Source of the DNA: Mycolicibacter arupensis
Lineage (GTDB): Bacteria > Actinomycetota > Actinomycetes > Mycobacteriales > Mycobacteriaceae
NCBI RefSeq assembly: GCF_002086515.1
Contig: NZ_MVHH01000015.1
Span: forward strand, 27,093 to 91,092
Length of the DNA: 64,000 nt
Direction: 5' to 3'
Both the position numbers and the translations under genes were made by a program. Every line of letters starts with the position of its first letter. Positions within the stretch are counted from its first letter, which is position 1. The notes beneath the pieces were generated by a model. The model ran no database searches. It worked only from the letters and a program-made list of their open reading frames with translations, and was not told the DNA's origin. Of the stretch, positions 46,452-59,872 are shown piece after piece.

Positions 46452-48226
46452 GTCTTCAGCTTTCGGTACAGGCTTGACCGCGACATCCCCAGCTGCGCTG
46501 CGGCGGCGACCCGGTTCCCGCCGGCCTGCCGCAGGGCCACGACGATAGCGTCGCGTTCGATCGCTTCGAGCTGGGTCAGGGCGCGGCGGGACGCACTCTG
46601 GCAGTAGCCGGGCAGATCGGTGTCGGTGAGTTCGCCGACGTGGCGTTGGCGCAGCGCATGCTCCAGGGCTTCGCGCAGTTGGGAGATGTTGCCGGGCCAC
46701 GAATAGCGGCCGATGAGCCGGTGCGCTGCCGGGCTGAGCCGCACCTTGCGTTCGGCTGCGATCCCGCGCAGCAGCGCGGCGGTGATGCCGGGCAGGTCAT
46801 CGGTGCGGTAGCGCAGCGGCGGCACCGTGATCGCCGCATCGAAATGCCCCAGCAGCGCGCCGAGCGCCGGCGTCGATCCGGTGGGATCGTGCGACACCGT
46901 GGCGACCCGCCAACTGGGGGAGTCGAACGATTCGACCGCCGAGAAGAACCCGTCCAGCCTGCCGATTCCCTTGGCGTCGGCCTGGTCGATGTCGCGTGCG
47001 ATGTACAGCGTGGGCCGGTCTGCATCGTGGCGCAGGGGACCGTCCGGGCCGTCGGTTGCAGGGTGTCCGGGGTCCACGATCACGATGCGGGCGCCGGGAT
47101 GGACCGACTGGAAAAGCTGGGTTGCCAGGGTGAACTTGCCCACCCCGGCCTCGCCGACCAGCAGCACCGGTGTGTGGTGTTCCACTGCGTCGCGCAGTTC
47201 ACCGCAGGCCCGCACCCAGGCGGGCGAGCGGCCGCCGGCCAACGGCTCGGACGAGCCGAAGAGTGGGGGCGTATCGGGTGGTGGCGGGCCGGGTTCGGCG
47301 GGTTCCGCAGCACTGTCGGTGCGCCGAGACGTCGCCGGTTCGGCGATCACCAGCATTCCGGCGATCTGCGCGCCGGCGAAGACGCGGACGCCGCGAATGC
47401 GCACCAGACGTTGACTTCCCGGCAGGAGAAGGGTGTCGCTGGCACGTTCCTTGTGGGCCAAGAGGAAGGTTGCGTGGTCGCGGAGCACCTGTTGCTCGCC
47501 GGCGTCGAACAGCCGTTGGGCGGCCGGGTTGGCGATCTGCAGGGCCGCACCGAAGGCGAACACCGCCACCCGCACCGAGCGGGCGGTGACGCGCAGGTAG
47601 GCGTCGAAGACGGCCTGTTGGGCCTGGCCGCGGTCCAGCAGCAGGTTACGGCTGATCTCCCGGGCGGCGGTCTTGACCAGGATCGGCATGGCCGGGCTCC
47701 ACGCGTGGGCGAGGGTGGCGATGGCGATCACGCCCTCGACGCGCCCGGTGACGGGGTCGAGGATCGGGGCGCCGCCGGCGGCGAAGTTCCGCAAGCTTTC
47801 GCTGTAGTGCTCGGCGCCGACGATGCTGACGGCCTGGCCCGACTCGAAGACGGTTCCGGCGCCGTTGGTGCCCACGGCGCCCTCCGAGAAGTCGAATCCC
47901 GGCGCGTACTGGGCACCGTCGAACAGGGGCGTGGCCGCCGCGCAGGAGTCGACCCGCGCGACGACACGCACCCTGCGGTCGGTCAGACCCACCGCCAAGG
48001 GTAGGTCGGAGGTGGAGATGTCTTCTCTGAGCTGGTCCAGAACGGGTCGGGCGCAGCGCGCCAGCAGCGAATCGGTGTCGATCTCATCGCTGTAGGTGCT
48101 GAGGGGGCGGACGGCGTCGACGCCGGCGTCGCGGCTCCGCTCCCACGACGCGGCGATCACCTCGGAGACGTCCGCTGCGCTGGGGCCGGGGCCGGCCCTC
48201 AGCAGCGGGTTGTCATCCCCGGCCAT
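46433..48226 (-). CDS. AcoR/MimR-type regulator with degenerate AAA+ domain
   Basis: A 597-residue protein with an N-terminal GAF-like domain and a central AAA+-like domain (Walker A GEAGVGKFTL). The C-terminus carries a Fis-type helix-turn-helix (NRVAAAAQLGMSRSSLYRKL). The overall plan is that of AcoR. The sigma54-contact GAFTGA motif is absent and the Walker B is weak, as expected in mycobacteria, which lack sigma54. It probably acts with other sigma factors. Regulates a nearby catabolic gene (inference). Confidence 0.82.
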   Translation of the reverse strand: MAGDDNPLLRAGPGPSAADVSEVIAASWERSRDAGVDAVRPLSTYSDEIDTDSLLARCARPVLDQLREDISTSDLPLAVGLTDRRVRVVARVDSCAAATPLFDGAQYAPGFDFSEGAVGTNGAGTVFESGQAVSIVGAEHYSESLRNFAAGGAPILDPVTGRVEGVIAIATLAHAWSPAMPILVKTAAREISRNLLLDRGQAQQAVFDAYLRVTARSVRVAVFAFGAALQIANPAAQRLFDAGEQQVLRDHATFLLAHKERASDTLLLPGSQRLVRIRGVRVFAGAQIAGMLVIAEPATSRRTDSAAEPAEPGPPPPDTPPLFGSSEPLAGGRSPAWVRACGELRDAVEHHTPVLLVGEAGVGKFTLATQLFQSVHPGARIVIVDPGHPATDGPDGPLRHDADRPTLYIARDIDQADAKGIGRLDGFFSAVESFDSPSWRVATVSHDPTGSTPALGALLGHFDAAITVPPLRYRTDDLPGITAALLRGIAAERKVRLSPAAHRLIGRYSWPGNISQLREALEHALRQRHVGELTDTDLPGYCQSASRRALTQLEAIERDAIVVALRQAGGNRVAAAAQLGMSRSSLYRKLKTYGITT

Positions 48227-48261
48227 CGCGTCACTCGCGTCATCCTCGCCCCCCGTGGGTC

Positions 48262-50103
<1,842 letters not shown>

Positions 50104-50137
50104 TCAGGGCTTGACAGGGTTTGTCAAAGGGACTCAG

Positions 50138-50193
50138 ACCGGCGCATCGGCGAAACCCGCGACGGGAAGCCGGTCCTGGTCAGACCCCGTCGC
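50138..50193 (-). promoter_or_regulatory. leuA attenuator region with alternative hairpins
   Basis: Downstream of the leader peptide the RNA can form GCGACGGG (50193-50186) with CCCGTCGC (50166-50159), or ACCGGC (50174-50169) with GCCGGT (50143-50138). These two helices share sequence space and so exclude each other. Between them and leuA is TTGACA-n5-TGTCAA (50111-50127 on the plus strand). This fits leucine-tRNA-sensitive attenuation. Confidence 0.5.
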
Positions 50194-50221
50194 GGCGTCC
50201 GAGCAGGAGCACGCGCAGCAC
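50180..50221 (-). CDS. leuL: Leucine leader peptide (13 aa)
   Basis: GTG 50221 to TGA 50180 encodes MLRVLLLGRRDGV: four Leu among 13 residues, three of them consecutive. It lies 94 bases before leuA and overlaps the first attenuator helix. This is what a leuA leader peptide for transcription attenuation looks like in actinobacteria. The ribosome site is weak, so the start is uncertain; a role is inferred from composition and place. Confidence 0.55.
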   Translation of the reverse strand: MLRVLLLGRRDGV

Positions 50222-50373
50222 GCAGCAAAGCTTACACGCTGATCCTGCGCCCACGGCGCGACGTACTCCCACGTCGCCGCCCAGGACGCCGAGTGAGCGG
50301 GTGAACGCCGTCCCCTATCCTTGTTGAGGTTCTGATAAAGGCCCGATCAATGAGATCGGCGGAAAGGACGACC

Positions 50374-52686
<2,313 letters not shown>

Positions 52687-52710
52687 CCCCCGACTGGTCC
52701 GGGCGCCGAA

Positions 52711-52758
52711 CGTGCACTCAGCGCGAAATCTTCCGAGGTTTCTCGGTCTGAGTGCACG
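52711..52758. repeat. Inverted repeat at the asd end
   Basis: CGTGCACTCAG (52711-52721) and CTGAGTGCACG (52748-52758) are perfect 11-base arms 26 bases apart. It begins 24 bases after the asd stop and overlaps the signal-peptide codons of the next gene if that starts at GTG 52712. Confidence 0.65.
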
Positions 52759-53884
52759 CTGGGCGGGGTCGGCGTTGCTGGCGTTGCTGTTGGCCCTGCC
52801 CGTTCCCGCGCATGCCGAGCCGCCCGCGCCCATCCCGCGTCCACTGCTGTGGCCGCTGGCCGAAGGCCAGGTGGTGCGGATGGGGCCCAGCGCCGGCACC
52901 GGAACGCCCACCGGCGATTACGGCATCGGCGCCACCGATCTGTGTGAGTTCATGGAGTTTCCCAGCGCGATGCTGCAGATCTGCGGTGACAGTTTCGCAG
53001 GCCAGGGTGTGGGCTATGGCGGCTGGTATTCGCCGATCGCGCTGCGCCTTGACCCCGATTCGGTCGACGACGCCGACGGGGTGCGCTACACCGGTGTGCT
53101 CGGAGTCGACAAACCGCTGCTGGCCGACCCCGCCCCGGCGGGCAGTACGCAGCTGCCGGCCGGAATCGTCTCGATCAACCGGACCAACTATCTGATGGTG
53201 ACCACCGCCAAGATGCTGGTACCCCAGAGTTCACGGTTGGTGAAAGCCGATCCGGCGCAACCGGGTTGGCAGACCGTTCCGGGTTCGGTGCGGCCCGCCA
53301 CCTATCAGGATTACGGCCAGTCCCAGATCAGCGGTTACTACGATCCGATTCCGACTCCGGACTCCGACGCCGGCTGGGTGTACATCGTGGCCAACAACTT
53401 TGACCGCAGCGCTTCGCCGACGTTGTACCGCGTCACCCCGGATGAGTTCACCGACCGCTCCTCCTGGCAGGGCTGGTCGGCAGACAATGGCTGGGGGCAC
53501 ACGCCGACGCCGTTGTGGAACGACCAGATCGGTGAGCTGAGTCTGCGGCAGATCGACGGCAAGCCGGTGCTGTCCTACTTCAACGGCACGACCGGGAACA
53601 TGGAAGTGCGGGTGGCCTACGAGCCGACCGGGCTGGGGACCGCGCCGGTGACCACGGTGGTGCAGCACGCCGAGTGGCCGGATCCCCCCGTGCCCGTCGA
53701 GACCCTGCCCTCGCCGTTCGACAATCGGCTCGCCCAGCCCTACGGCGGCTACATCTCGCCGGGATCCACGCTGGACGAGCTCCGGGTCTTCGTCAGCCAA
53801 TGGAACACCCAGCCGCGTGACCGGGCGCCCTATCGGGTGATCCAGTTCGCGGTCAACCCGTTCAAGCCCTGGTCGGTCAGCTGA
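52712..53884 (+). CDS. Secreted DUF4185 family protein
   Basis: A 390-residue exported protein, counterpart of Rv3707c. The N-terminal hydrophobic segment (SALLALLLALPVPAHA) is a signal peptide preceded by Arg. The body has repeated Trp/Gly-rich beta segments (GGWYSPIAL, DAGWVYIVANNF, LSYFNGTTG), fitting the DUF4185 beta-propeller family of unknown activity. The start is uncertain: GTG 52712 falls in the inverted repeat, but later starts would lose the signal's Arg. Convergent with 53877, overlapping slightly. Confidence 0.75.
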   Translation: MHSARNLPRFLGLSARWAGSALLALLLALPVPAHAEPPAPIPRPLLWPLAEGQVVRMGPSAGTGTPTGDYGIGATDLCEFMEFPSAMLQICGDSFAGQGVGYGGWYSPIALRLDPDSVDDADGVRYTGVLGVDKPLLADPAPAGSTQLPAGIVSINRTNYLMVTTAKMLVPQSSRLVKADPAQPGWQTVPGSVRPATYQDYGQSQISGYYDPIPTPDSDAGWVYIVANNFDRSASPTLYRVTPDEFTDRSSWQGWSADNGWGHTPTPLWNDQIGELSLRQIDGKPVLSYFNGTTGNMEVRVAYEPTGLGTAPVTTVVQHAEWPDPPVPVETLPSPFDNRLAQPYGGYISPGSTLDELRVFVSQWNTQPRDRAPYRVIQFAVNPFKPWSVS

Positions 53885-54614
53885 ACAGGCTCCACAGGCC
53901 GGACCAGAAGTCGCCCAACAGGTCGGCTCCGGCCGCACCGGACCAAGCCTGGCCCTGGGGAGCGAAGTCCAGCGCGTAGTCGCCGAGAGCGCTTGCGACG
54001 TTGTTGCTGCTGCCGTCCCAACCGGCATAGGCCACGGAGTGCGCGCCCTCGGCCGTGGCGGTGTTGAAGTTGCTGTCGTACACGCCGAGCTGCACGGAGG
54101 CGCCCGCGCCGGCGACGGCGTAGTCGCCGACGGCGCTCGCCACGTTCCCGTCGCCATAGACCGCCGAGGCGCTGGCGTGGTCGCCCACCGCCCAGGCGTA
54201 GTTGAACGATCCGTGGTCTCCGGCCTCGGCGAAACTGTCCGGCCCCTGGGCCGCGGCGAAGTTGAAGAAGCCATTGGTGGCATAGGCGTCAGAGCCGTCG
54301 CCATAAGCGATGGCGATGTTGCCGAAGCTCGACTCCGCCGTTGCGGTCCCCAAGCTCACCAGGTCAAGCCCGCTGATGGAGATGGCGATGTTGGAGAAGT
54401 CGGTCGGCAGAGTCGGCAGCGTCGCGGCCGCCGAACCCACCACCGCGGCGTCGCTGAAATCCGCTGCCGCAACAACGGCGGCGACGCCCAGCGCACCGGC
54501 TCCACCGTCGGCGGAGGGCGGGCCGGCGTTGGCTACTCCCGTGGCCAGCGCGGCCCCGCCCCCCAGCCCCAGTGCCAGCACGCCGAGGCTGCCGACACGA
54601 CTCCACTGTCCGAT
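53877..54614 (-). CDS. Repeat-rich exported protein with probable ATC start (copy 1)
   Basis: About 245 residues: signal peptide, then many short degenerate repeats of the kind GDxASA/GNVASAVGDYAVA, ending DFWSGLWSLFS. The neighbour at 54659 has the same plan. Alignment of their N-termini puts the start at ATC 54614 (GQWSRVGSLG after it), preceded by AAAGGA at good spacing. The next usable start, GTG 54581, would lose the charged signal region. The repeats resemble left-handed beta-roll heads of adhesins. Function unknown; surface role is inference. Confidence 0.55.
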   Translation of the reverse strand: MGQWSRVGSLGVLALGLGGGAALATGVANAGPPSADGGAGALGVAAVVAAADFSDAAVVGSAAATLPTLPTDFSNIAISISGLDLVSLGTATAESSFGNIAIAYGDGSDAYATNGFFNFAAAQGPDSFAEAGDHGSFNYAWAVGDHASASAVYGDGNVASAVGDYAVAGAGASVQLGVYDSNFNTATAEGAHSVAYAGWDGSSNNVASALGDYALDFAPQGQAWSGAAGADLLGDFWSGLWSLFS

Positions 54615-54658
54615 GTCCGTTCCTTTCGTGGAAGGCGCTCGCCGCTAGAGCTCGGACT

Positions 54659-55414
54659 CTAGAACAGATTCCACAGGCTGGACCAGAAATCCGCCCCGCC
54701 GTCACCGAGGAGATTGACGTCGGCGTCCGCAGGGTTGTACGGGTTGCCGTCGGGGGCGTAGTCCTGGACGTAGTCACCGATGGCGCTCGCCGCGTTGTTG
54801 CTGCTGCCATCCCAGCCCGCGTAGGCGAGCGCGTGCAGGCCCTCGGCGGTGGCGGTGTTGTAGTGGCTGTCGTAGACGCCCCACACCACGGAGGCGCCCG
54901 CCGTGGCGACGGCGTAGTCGCCGGTGGCGGTGGCCACGTTGCCGTTGCCCCAGGCCGCGGTGGCGCTGGCGTGGTCGCCGAGCGCGGCGGCGTAGTTGAA
55001 CGACCCGGTGTCCCCGACGATGGCGATGCTGTGTGAGCCCTGCGCGGAGGCGTAGTTGAAGAAACCGCTCATCGCGTTGGCGTTGGCGTAGTCACCGTAG
55101 GCGATAGCGATGTTGCCGAAGCTCGAGTCCGCGGATGCGGTGCCCAGGCTCAGCAGGTCGATGCCGCTGATCGAGATGGCGAAGTTGCCGAAGTCGGTGG
55201 GCAGAGTCGGCAGCGTGGCTGCGGCGATGCCCACCGTGCTGGCGGCGTCGCTGAAGTCGGCGGCCGCCAACGCCCCGAAGACGCCCAGCGCGCCGGCTCC
55301 GCCGTCAGCCGAGTTCGTGCCGGCCTCCGCCACGCCGGCCGCCGCCATGGCGGCCCCGATACCCAGCCCCACAGCCACTGCGCCCAGGCTGCTCACACGT
55401 TTCCGATTCCCCAT
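54659..55414 (-). CDS. Repeat-rich exported protein (copy 2)
   Basis: A 251-residue paralogue of the protein at 53877, ATG 55414 after GGGGAGG. Signal peptide (RKRVSSLGAVAVGLGIGAAM) to about residue 31, then AATLPTLPTDFG (shared with the other copy). Repeats such as GDHASATAAWGNGNVATA, YDSHYNTATAEGLHALAYAG and SNNAASAIGDY follow, and a C-terminal FWSSLWNLF. Very rich in Ala, Gly, Ser and Asn with few charges. The tandem pair is absent between Rv3707c and Rv3706c in M. tuberculosis as I recall. Confidence 0.65.
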   Translation of the reverse strand: MGNRKRVSSLGAVAVGLGIGAAMAAAGVAEAGTNSADGGAGALGVFGALAAADFSDAASTVGIAAATLPTLPTDFGNFAISISGIDLLSLGTASADSSFGNIAIAYGDYANANAMSGFFNYASAQGSHSIAIVGDTGSFNYAAALGDHASATAAWGNGNVATATGDYAVATAGASVVWGVYDSHYNTATAEGLHALAYAGWDGSSNNAASAIGDYVQDYAPDGNPYNPADADVNLLGDGGADFWSSLWNLF

Positions 55415-55600
55415 TGTTCTGCCTCCCCTGCTGCTAACCGCCCTGGTGGCTGGTCGTAGGGCCGATGCTAGGACCGTCGACGCCGTCGCCGATACAGGGT
55501 TTTCCCTGGACTTTCTGAAGCTATTTCTAGGTTCGGGCTCATAGCTGACGCATAGCGCAGGCCTAGCGGCGCCCGGTGTTTGCCCAGGCAGGATCGATGT

Positions 55601-55933
55601 ATGACCGAAACACCTGAGATCACCCCCCCGCCCGCACCGCCGGGAGAGCCCAAGCCCTACTGGCTCTACCGACTCGCCGCCTGGGTCGTCATCGTCGCCG
55701 GCGTCGTCTTCATCGTGTCGTCGATCTTCTTCGCCGGCGTCTGGGCCAGCCACGGTGGCTTCCGGGGACAGCACTGCCACGGGCACCACGGCCACCACGG
55801 CCAGCACGCGATGTTCCACAAAGCCCACCACCGCGGACCGGGGCCCATGTGGCCGGGACCGGACAGGCCCGGGCCCGATGAGCTACCGCCCTCGGTCGCC
55901 ACTCAGGCCCCCGCGCCAACGCCGGGCCGGTAA
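55601..55933 (+). CDS. His/Pro-rich single-pass membrane protein (copy 1)
   Basis: A 110-residue protein, Rv3706c-type. A Pro-rich start (TETPEITPPPAPPGEPKP) is followed by one membrane helix (about residues 28-50). The outer tail is very His-rich (GQHCHGHHGHHGQHAMFHK), then Pro-rich. His clusters suggest metal binding (inference). ATG 55601 is chosen; the frame extends upstream but without a ribosome site. A paralogue follows at 56017. Confidence 0.65.
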   Translation: MTETPEITPPPAPPGEPKPYWLYRLAAWVVIVAGVVFIVSSIFFAGVWASHGGFRGQHCHGHHGHHGQHAMFHKAHHRGPGPMWPGPDRPGPDELPPSVATQAPAPTPGR

Positions 55934-56016
55934 CCCCGGCGGGTCGCGATCGCCGGCCGTCGCACCTGGACAGAAGGGGCGGCGGCCGGCGTCGTTGTGG
56001 GGCATGATGGATCGGT

Positions 56017-56367
56017 ATGAGCGAGTCGCCGATCACCACGCCTCCGTCGCTGCCTCCTCCGTCCTCGCCACCACCGCCCAACCGGCTCTACCAGGCTGCG
56101 GCCTGGGTGGTGATCGTGGCGGGAACCGTCTTCGTCGCAGCGGTCATCTTCGGTGCTGGTGCCTACGTCAGCGGTGGCGGTTGGCGCGGGCACCATCACG
56201 GCCCGTGCATGATGCATCACGGTCCCGCGATGGGACCCGGCTTCGGTCCCGCCGGTCCCGGCGAGGAACCGGAATGGCCGGGTTTGCGGCCCGCCGGTCC
56301 GGGTAATGGTCCTGGTGGTCCCGGCGGTCCCGCTGGAACACCCGCACCGCCTCCGCCGCGTCGCTGA
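56017..56367 (+). CDS. His/Pro/Gly-rich single-pass membrane protein (copy 2)
   Basis: A 116-residue paralogue of the preceding gene: Pro-rich N-terminus, one helix (AAAWVVIVAGTVFVAAVIF), then a tail with HHHGPCMMHH followed by Gly/Pro repeats. Both resemble the proline-rich Rv3706c. The tandem duplication sits between repeat-rich secreted proteins and a catalase. Function unknown; metal binding or envelope association is possible. Confidence 0.65.
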   Translation: MSESPITTPPSLPPPSSPPPPNRLYQAAAWVVIVAGTVFVAAVIFGAGAYVSGGGWRGHHHGPCMMHHGPAMGPGFGPAGPGEEPEWPGLRPAGPGNGPGGPGGPAGTPAPPPPRR

Positions 56368-56423
56368 CACGCGCGAGGCAGCGCCGCGTCGACACGAGCT
56401 CTTGACCACAAGAGGAGACGATC

Positions 56424-57872
56424 ATGACCGAGCACCACACCACCACCGATGCTGGGATCCCGGCACCCAGTGACGGTGAGTCGCTGACAGTCGGACCGGA
56501 TGGCCCCCTTCTGCTCCAGGATCACTACCTGATCGAGCAGATGGCGATGTTCAACCGGGAGCGCACCCCCGAACGTCAACCGCACGCCAAGGGTGGCGGG
56601 GCATTCGGGCACTTCGAGGTCACCGCGGACGTCACCCGGTACACCAGGGCCGCGGTGTTTGCGCCCGGCGCCAAGACCGAGACCCTGACCAGGTTCTCCA
56701 CGGTCGCCGGGGAGCGGGGCAGCCCAGACACCTGGCGGGACCCCCGCGGTTTCGCGACGAAGTTCTACACCTCAGAGGGCAATTTCGACCTGGTCGGCAA
56801 CAACACCCCGGTCTTCTTCATGCGCGACCCGCTGAAGTTCCAGCACTTCATCCGCTCGCAGAAGCGTCGCGCCGCCAGCAACCTTCGTGATCACAACATG
56901 CAGTGGGACTTCTGGAGCCTCACGCCGGAGTCGGCGCACCAGGTCACCTGGCTGATGGGCGACCGGGGCATTCCGAAGAACTGGCGGCACATGAACGGCT
57001 ACTCCAGCCACACCTACAGCTGGGTCAACGCCGCCGGTGAGATCTTCTGGGTCAAGTACCACTTCATCAGCGACCAGGGCGTCGACTTCCTCACCCAGGA
57101 GGAGGCGGACCGGTTGGCCGGGGTGGATGCCGACTATCACCAGCGGGACCTCTATGAGGCGATCGAGCGCGGTGAGTATCCGAGTTGGACGCTCAAGATG
57201 CAGATCATGCCGTTCGAAGAGGCAAAGACCTACCGTTACAACCCCTTTGACCTCACCAAGGTATGGCCGCATGGCGACTACCCGTTGATCGACGTCGGCA
57301 AGCTGACCCTGGATCGCAATGTCAGCGACTATCACAGTGAGATCGAGCAGGCGGCGTTCCAGCCCAACAATATGGTGCCCGGAACCGGTTTGAGCCCGGA
57401 CAAGATGCTGCTGGCCAGGGGATTCTCCTACGCCGACGCGCACCGTGCCCGGATCGGCACCAACTACAGCCAATTGCCGGTCAACGCACCGAAATCCGAG
57501 GTGCACAGCTACTCCAAGGACGGCGCCATGCGGTTCGTCAATGCGACGGACCCGGTATATGCGCCGAACTCGATGGGTGGCCCCAAGGCGGACCCCGCCC
57601 GGGCGGCCGAGGTGCGCTGGCATGCCGACGGTGACATGGTGCGCGCCGCCTACACGCTGCGCGAAGACGACGACGACTTCAGTCAGGCCCGAACTCTGGT
57701 CCGGGATGTGCTCGACGACGATGCGCGGAAACGGCTGGCCGCCAACATCATCGGGCATGTCTCTGCCGGGGTGACCGAGCCGGTGCTGTCGCGGGTATTC
57801 GAGTACTGGCGCAACATCGACCCCGACCTGGGAAGCGCGGTGGAGGCCGGGGTGCGGGCCAACCTTGCCTGA
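56424..57872 (+). CDS. katA: Monofunctional heme catalase (clade 3-like)
   Basis: Breaks down hydrogen peroxide. The distal His lies in [14 protein letters not shown], the proximal heme-ligand Tyr in [14 protein letters not shown], and the NADPH-site region follows. Length 482 fits small-subunit catalases. Not the KatG peroxidase. It lies next to the ergothioneine operon, which also counters oxidants. An AAGAGGAG ribosome site precedes the ATG. Confidence 0.93.
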   Translation: MTEHHTTTDAGIPAPSDGESLTVGPDGPLLLQDHYLIEQMAMFNRERTPERQPHAKGGGAFGHFEVTADVTRYTRAAVFAPGAKTETLTRFSTVAGERGSPDTWRDPRGFATKFYTSEGNFDLVGNNTPVFFMRDPLKFQHFIRSQKRRAASNLRDHNMQWDFWSLTPESAHQVTWLMGDRGIPKNWRHMNGYSSHTYSWVNAAGEIFWVKYHFISDQGVDFLTQEEADRLAGVDADYHQRDLYEAIERGEYPSWTLKMQIMPFEEAKTYRYNPFDLTKVWPHGDYPLIDVGKLTLDRNVSDYHSEIEQAAFQPNNMVPGTGLSPDKMLLARGFSYADAHRARIGTNYSQLPVNAPKSEVHSYSKDGAMRFVNATDPVYAPNSMGGPKADPARAAEVRWHADGDMVRAAYTLREDDDDFSQARTLVRDVLDDDARKRLAANIIGHVSAGVTEPVLSRVFEYWRNIDPDLGSAVEAGVRANLA

Positions 57873-58521
57873 CGGCCGGCGGGCCGCCGCAATGGCGTTG
57901 CTGGGCATCGGCATTGCCGCCATGGCGGCGGTGCCGGTAGCCGCGGCGAGTCCTTCGGATCCGGGCGTGGTGTCCTACGCGGTGCTGCCCAAGGGTTCAG
58001 TGGGCAACATCGTGGGCGCCCCGATGGGTTTCGAAGCCGTCTCGGGCCAGCCGTTCCAGGCGTTCTGGGTCGACGACCCGGCATGTAACAACTGGGCCGA
58101 CATCGGCCTGCCCGAGATCTTCAATGACGCCGATCTGGCGTCGTTCAACAGCGCTGTCACCCAGACCGCGTCCAATGACCAAGGGCATTTCGTCAAGCAG
58201 GCGGTGGGAGTCTTTGCCACCCAAGAGGCTGCCACTGGGGCATTCCGCCGCGTCGTGGACCGAACCGTCGGCTGCTCGGGACGGACCACCGCGATGCATC
58301 TGGACAACGGACTCACCCAGGTCTGGGAGTTCAGCGGCGGGCCGGCGACGGCGGCCGACGCGGCCTGGACCAAGCGGGAAGCCGGGACCGACCGGCGTTG
58401 CTTCAACCAGACCCGACTGCGCGCCAACGTGGTGTTGCAGGCCAAGGTCTGCCAGTCCGGTAACGCCGGCCCGGCGGTGAACGTGCTGGCAGGGGCGATG
58501 CAGAACTCCCTGGGACAGTGA
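57865..58521 (+). CDS. Exported sensor-domain protein (Rv3705c-like)
   Basis: A 218-residue exported protein with a signal ([16 protein letters not shown]). The body, with paired Cys (PACNNW, VGCSG, RRCFNQ, KVCQSG), resembles the extracellular PknH-type sensor domain found as single proteins in mycobacteria. The TTG at 57865 keeps the Arg-rich signal start and overlaps katA's end; ATG 57892 is the alternative. It directly precedes egtA, as Rv3705c does. Ligand unknown. Confidence 0.72.
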   Translation: MPDGRRAAAMALLGIGIAAMAAVPVAAASPSDPGVVSYAVLPKGSVGNIVGAPMGFEAVSGQPFQAFWVDDPACNNWADIGLPEIFNDADLASFNSAVTQTASNDQGHFVKQAVGVFATQEAATGAFRRVVDRTVGCSGRTTAMHLDNGLTQVWEFSGGPATAADAAWTKREAGTDRRCFNQTRLRANVVLQAKVCQSGNAGPAVNVLAGAMQNSLGQ

Positions 58522-58585
58522 TCTTCGGACTTCTTGTCCTACCTCTCGGGTAGCGTCGGGAAGATCGACGGGCGGAGGGGTTGAT

Positions 58586-59872
58586 ATGGGGTTCGCCGCG
58601 GCGGCGCAACTGTCCCGCGGAGATGAGTCTTGCCTCGGTGGCCCCGAGCTGTCTGGAGCGGCCCAGGCCGCCGACTACATCGCCCAGAGCTGCCTCACCG
58701 ATGCCCCGCACGGCCGCGTCGGCCTGGAGATCGAAGCGCACTGTTTCGACCCGGCCGACCCACACCGCCGTCCCGGGTGGGCGGAGATCGGTGACGTGCT
58801 GCGGGCGCTGCCGGCGTTGCCGGGGCGCAGTGTCGTCACCGTCGAACCCGGTGGCGCGGTGGAGCTCTCCGGCCCGCCGCTGAGCGGGGCCCTGGCCGCC
58901 ATCGAGGCCATGGCCGCCGATCAGGCGGTGCTGCGGGCGGCGTTCGCCGCCGCCGGGCTGGGTCTGGTGCAGCTGGGCGCCGATCCGCTGCGGCCGACGC
59001 AGCGGATCAACCCCGGCGAGCGCTACGCCGCCATGGAACAGTTCTTCGCCGCCAGCCACACCGGTTCGGCGGGTGCTGCGATGATGACCGCCACCGCTTC
59101 TGTTCAGCTCAACCTGGACGCCGGCGTCCAGCAGGGCTGGGCGGACCGGGTCCGGCTGGCTCACGCGTTGGGTCCGACGATGGTGGCGATCGCCGCGAAT
59201 TCCCCACTGCTGTCGGGTGATTTCTCCGGCTGGCGCTCGACTCGGCAACGGGTATGGAGCCGGTTGGACTCGGCGCGCTGCGGTCCCGTCCTCGGTCTGG
59301 ACGGCACCGACCCCGCCACCGACTGGGCGCGCTACGCGCTCAAGGCGCCGGTCATGTTGGTGCACACGCCAGAAGCCATTCCGGTCAGCCGCTATGTGCC
59401 TTTCGCCGACTGGGCCGACGGGCGGGTGCGTCTGGGCGGCCGCCGTGCCGGCATCGCGGACCTCGACTACCACCTGACCACGTTGTTTCCGCCGGTGCGC
59501 CCGCGCGGCTGGCTGGAGATCCGGTACCTCGACAGCGTCGATGGCACCCTATGGCCGGCGCTGGTATTCCTGCTCGCCACCTTGCTCGACGACCCGGCCG
59601 CTGCCGACGGAGCCGCCGAGGCGGTCGCACCCGTCGCCACGGCGTGGGACGTGGCGGCCCGGGTCGGCCTTGCCGAGCCACGGTTACATGCCGCGGCTAT
59701 GCACTGCGTCCAGCTGGTCGCCGACCGGGCACCGGCATCGCTGCGCGACGGAATGGACAGGTTGGTGGGCCTGGTGGAACGGGGCCGCTGCCCGGCCGAC
59801 GATGTCACCGATGAGGCGACCCGGACCGGTACTGCGGCGACGGTGAGCCGATTGGCGCGCAGCCAGTCATGA
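58586..59872 (+). CDS. egtA: Glutamate-cysteine ligase for ergothioneine
   Basis: Makes gamma-glutamylcysteine, the sulfur donor for EgtB. A 428-residue GCS2-type ligase with [10 protein letters not shown] (metal/glutamate site) and a long helical body with [12 protein letters not shown] 58586 follows GGAGGGGTTGAT. First of five genes in a run with overlapping ends; the next starts at 59869 by ATGA overlap. Confidence 0.92.
   Translation: MGFAAAAQLSRGDESCLGGPELSGAAQAADYIAQSCLTDAPHGRVGLEIEAHCFDPADPHRRPGWAEIGDVLRALPALPGRSVVTVEPGGAVELSGPPLSGALAAIEAMAADQAVLRAAFAAAGLGLVQLGADPLRPTQRINPGERYAAMEQFFAASHTGSAGAAMMTATASVQLNLDAGVQQGWADRVRLAHALGPTMVAIAANSPLLSGDFSGWRSTRQRVWSRLDSARCGPVLGLDGTDPATDWARYALKAPVMLVHTPEAIPVSRYVPFADWADGRVRLGGRRAGIADLDYHLTTLFPPVRPRGWLEIRYLDSVDGTLWPALVFLLATLLDDPAAADGAAEAVAPVATAWDVAARVGLAEPRLHAAAMHCVQLVADRAPASLRDGMDRLVGLVERGRCPADDVTDEATRTGTAATVSRLARSQS

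Noticed and set aside
46433..48226. Sigma54-dependent activator
   Set aside because: GAFTGA is missing and mycobacteria have no sigma54, so the AcoR-like protein must work differently.
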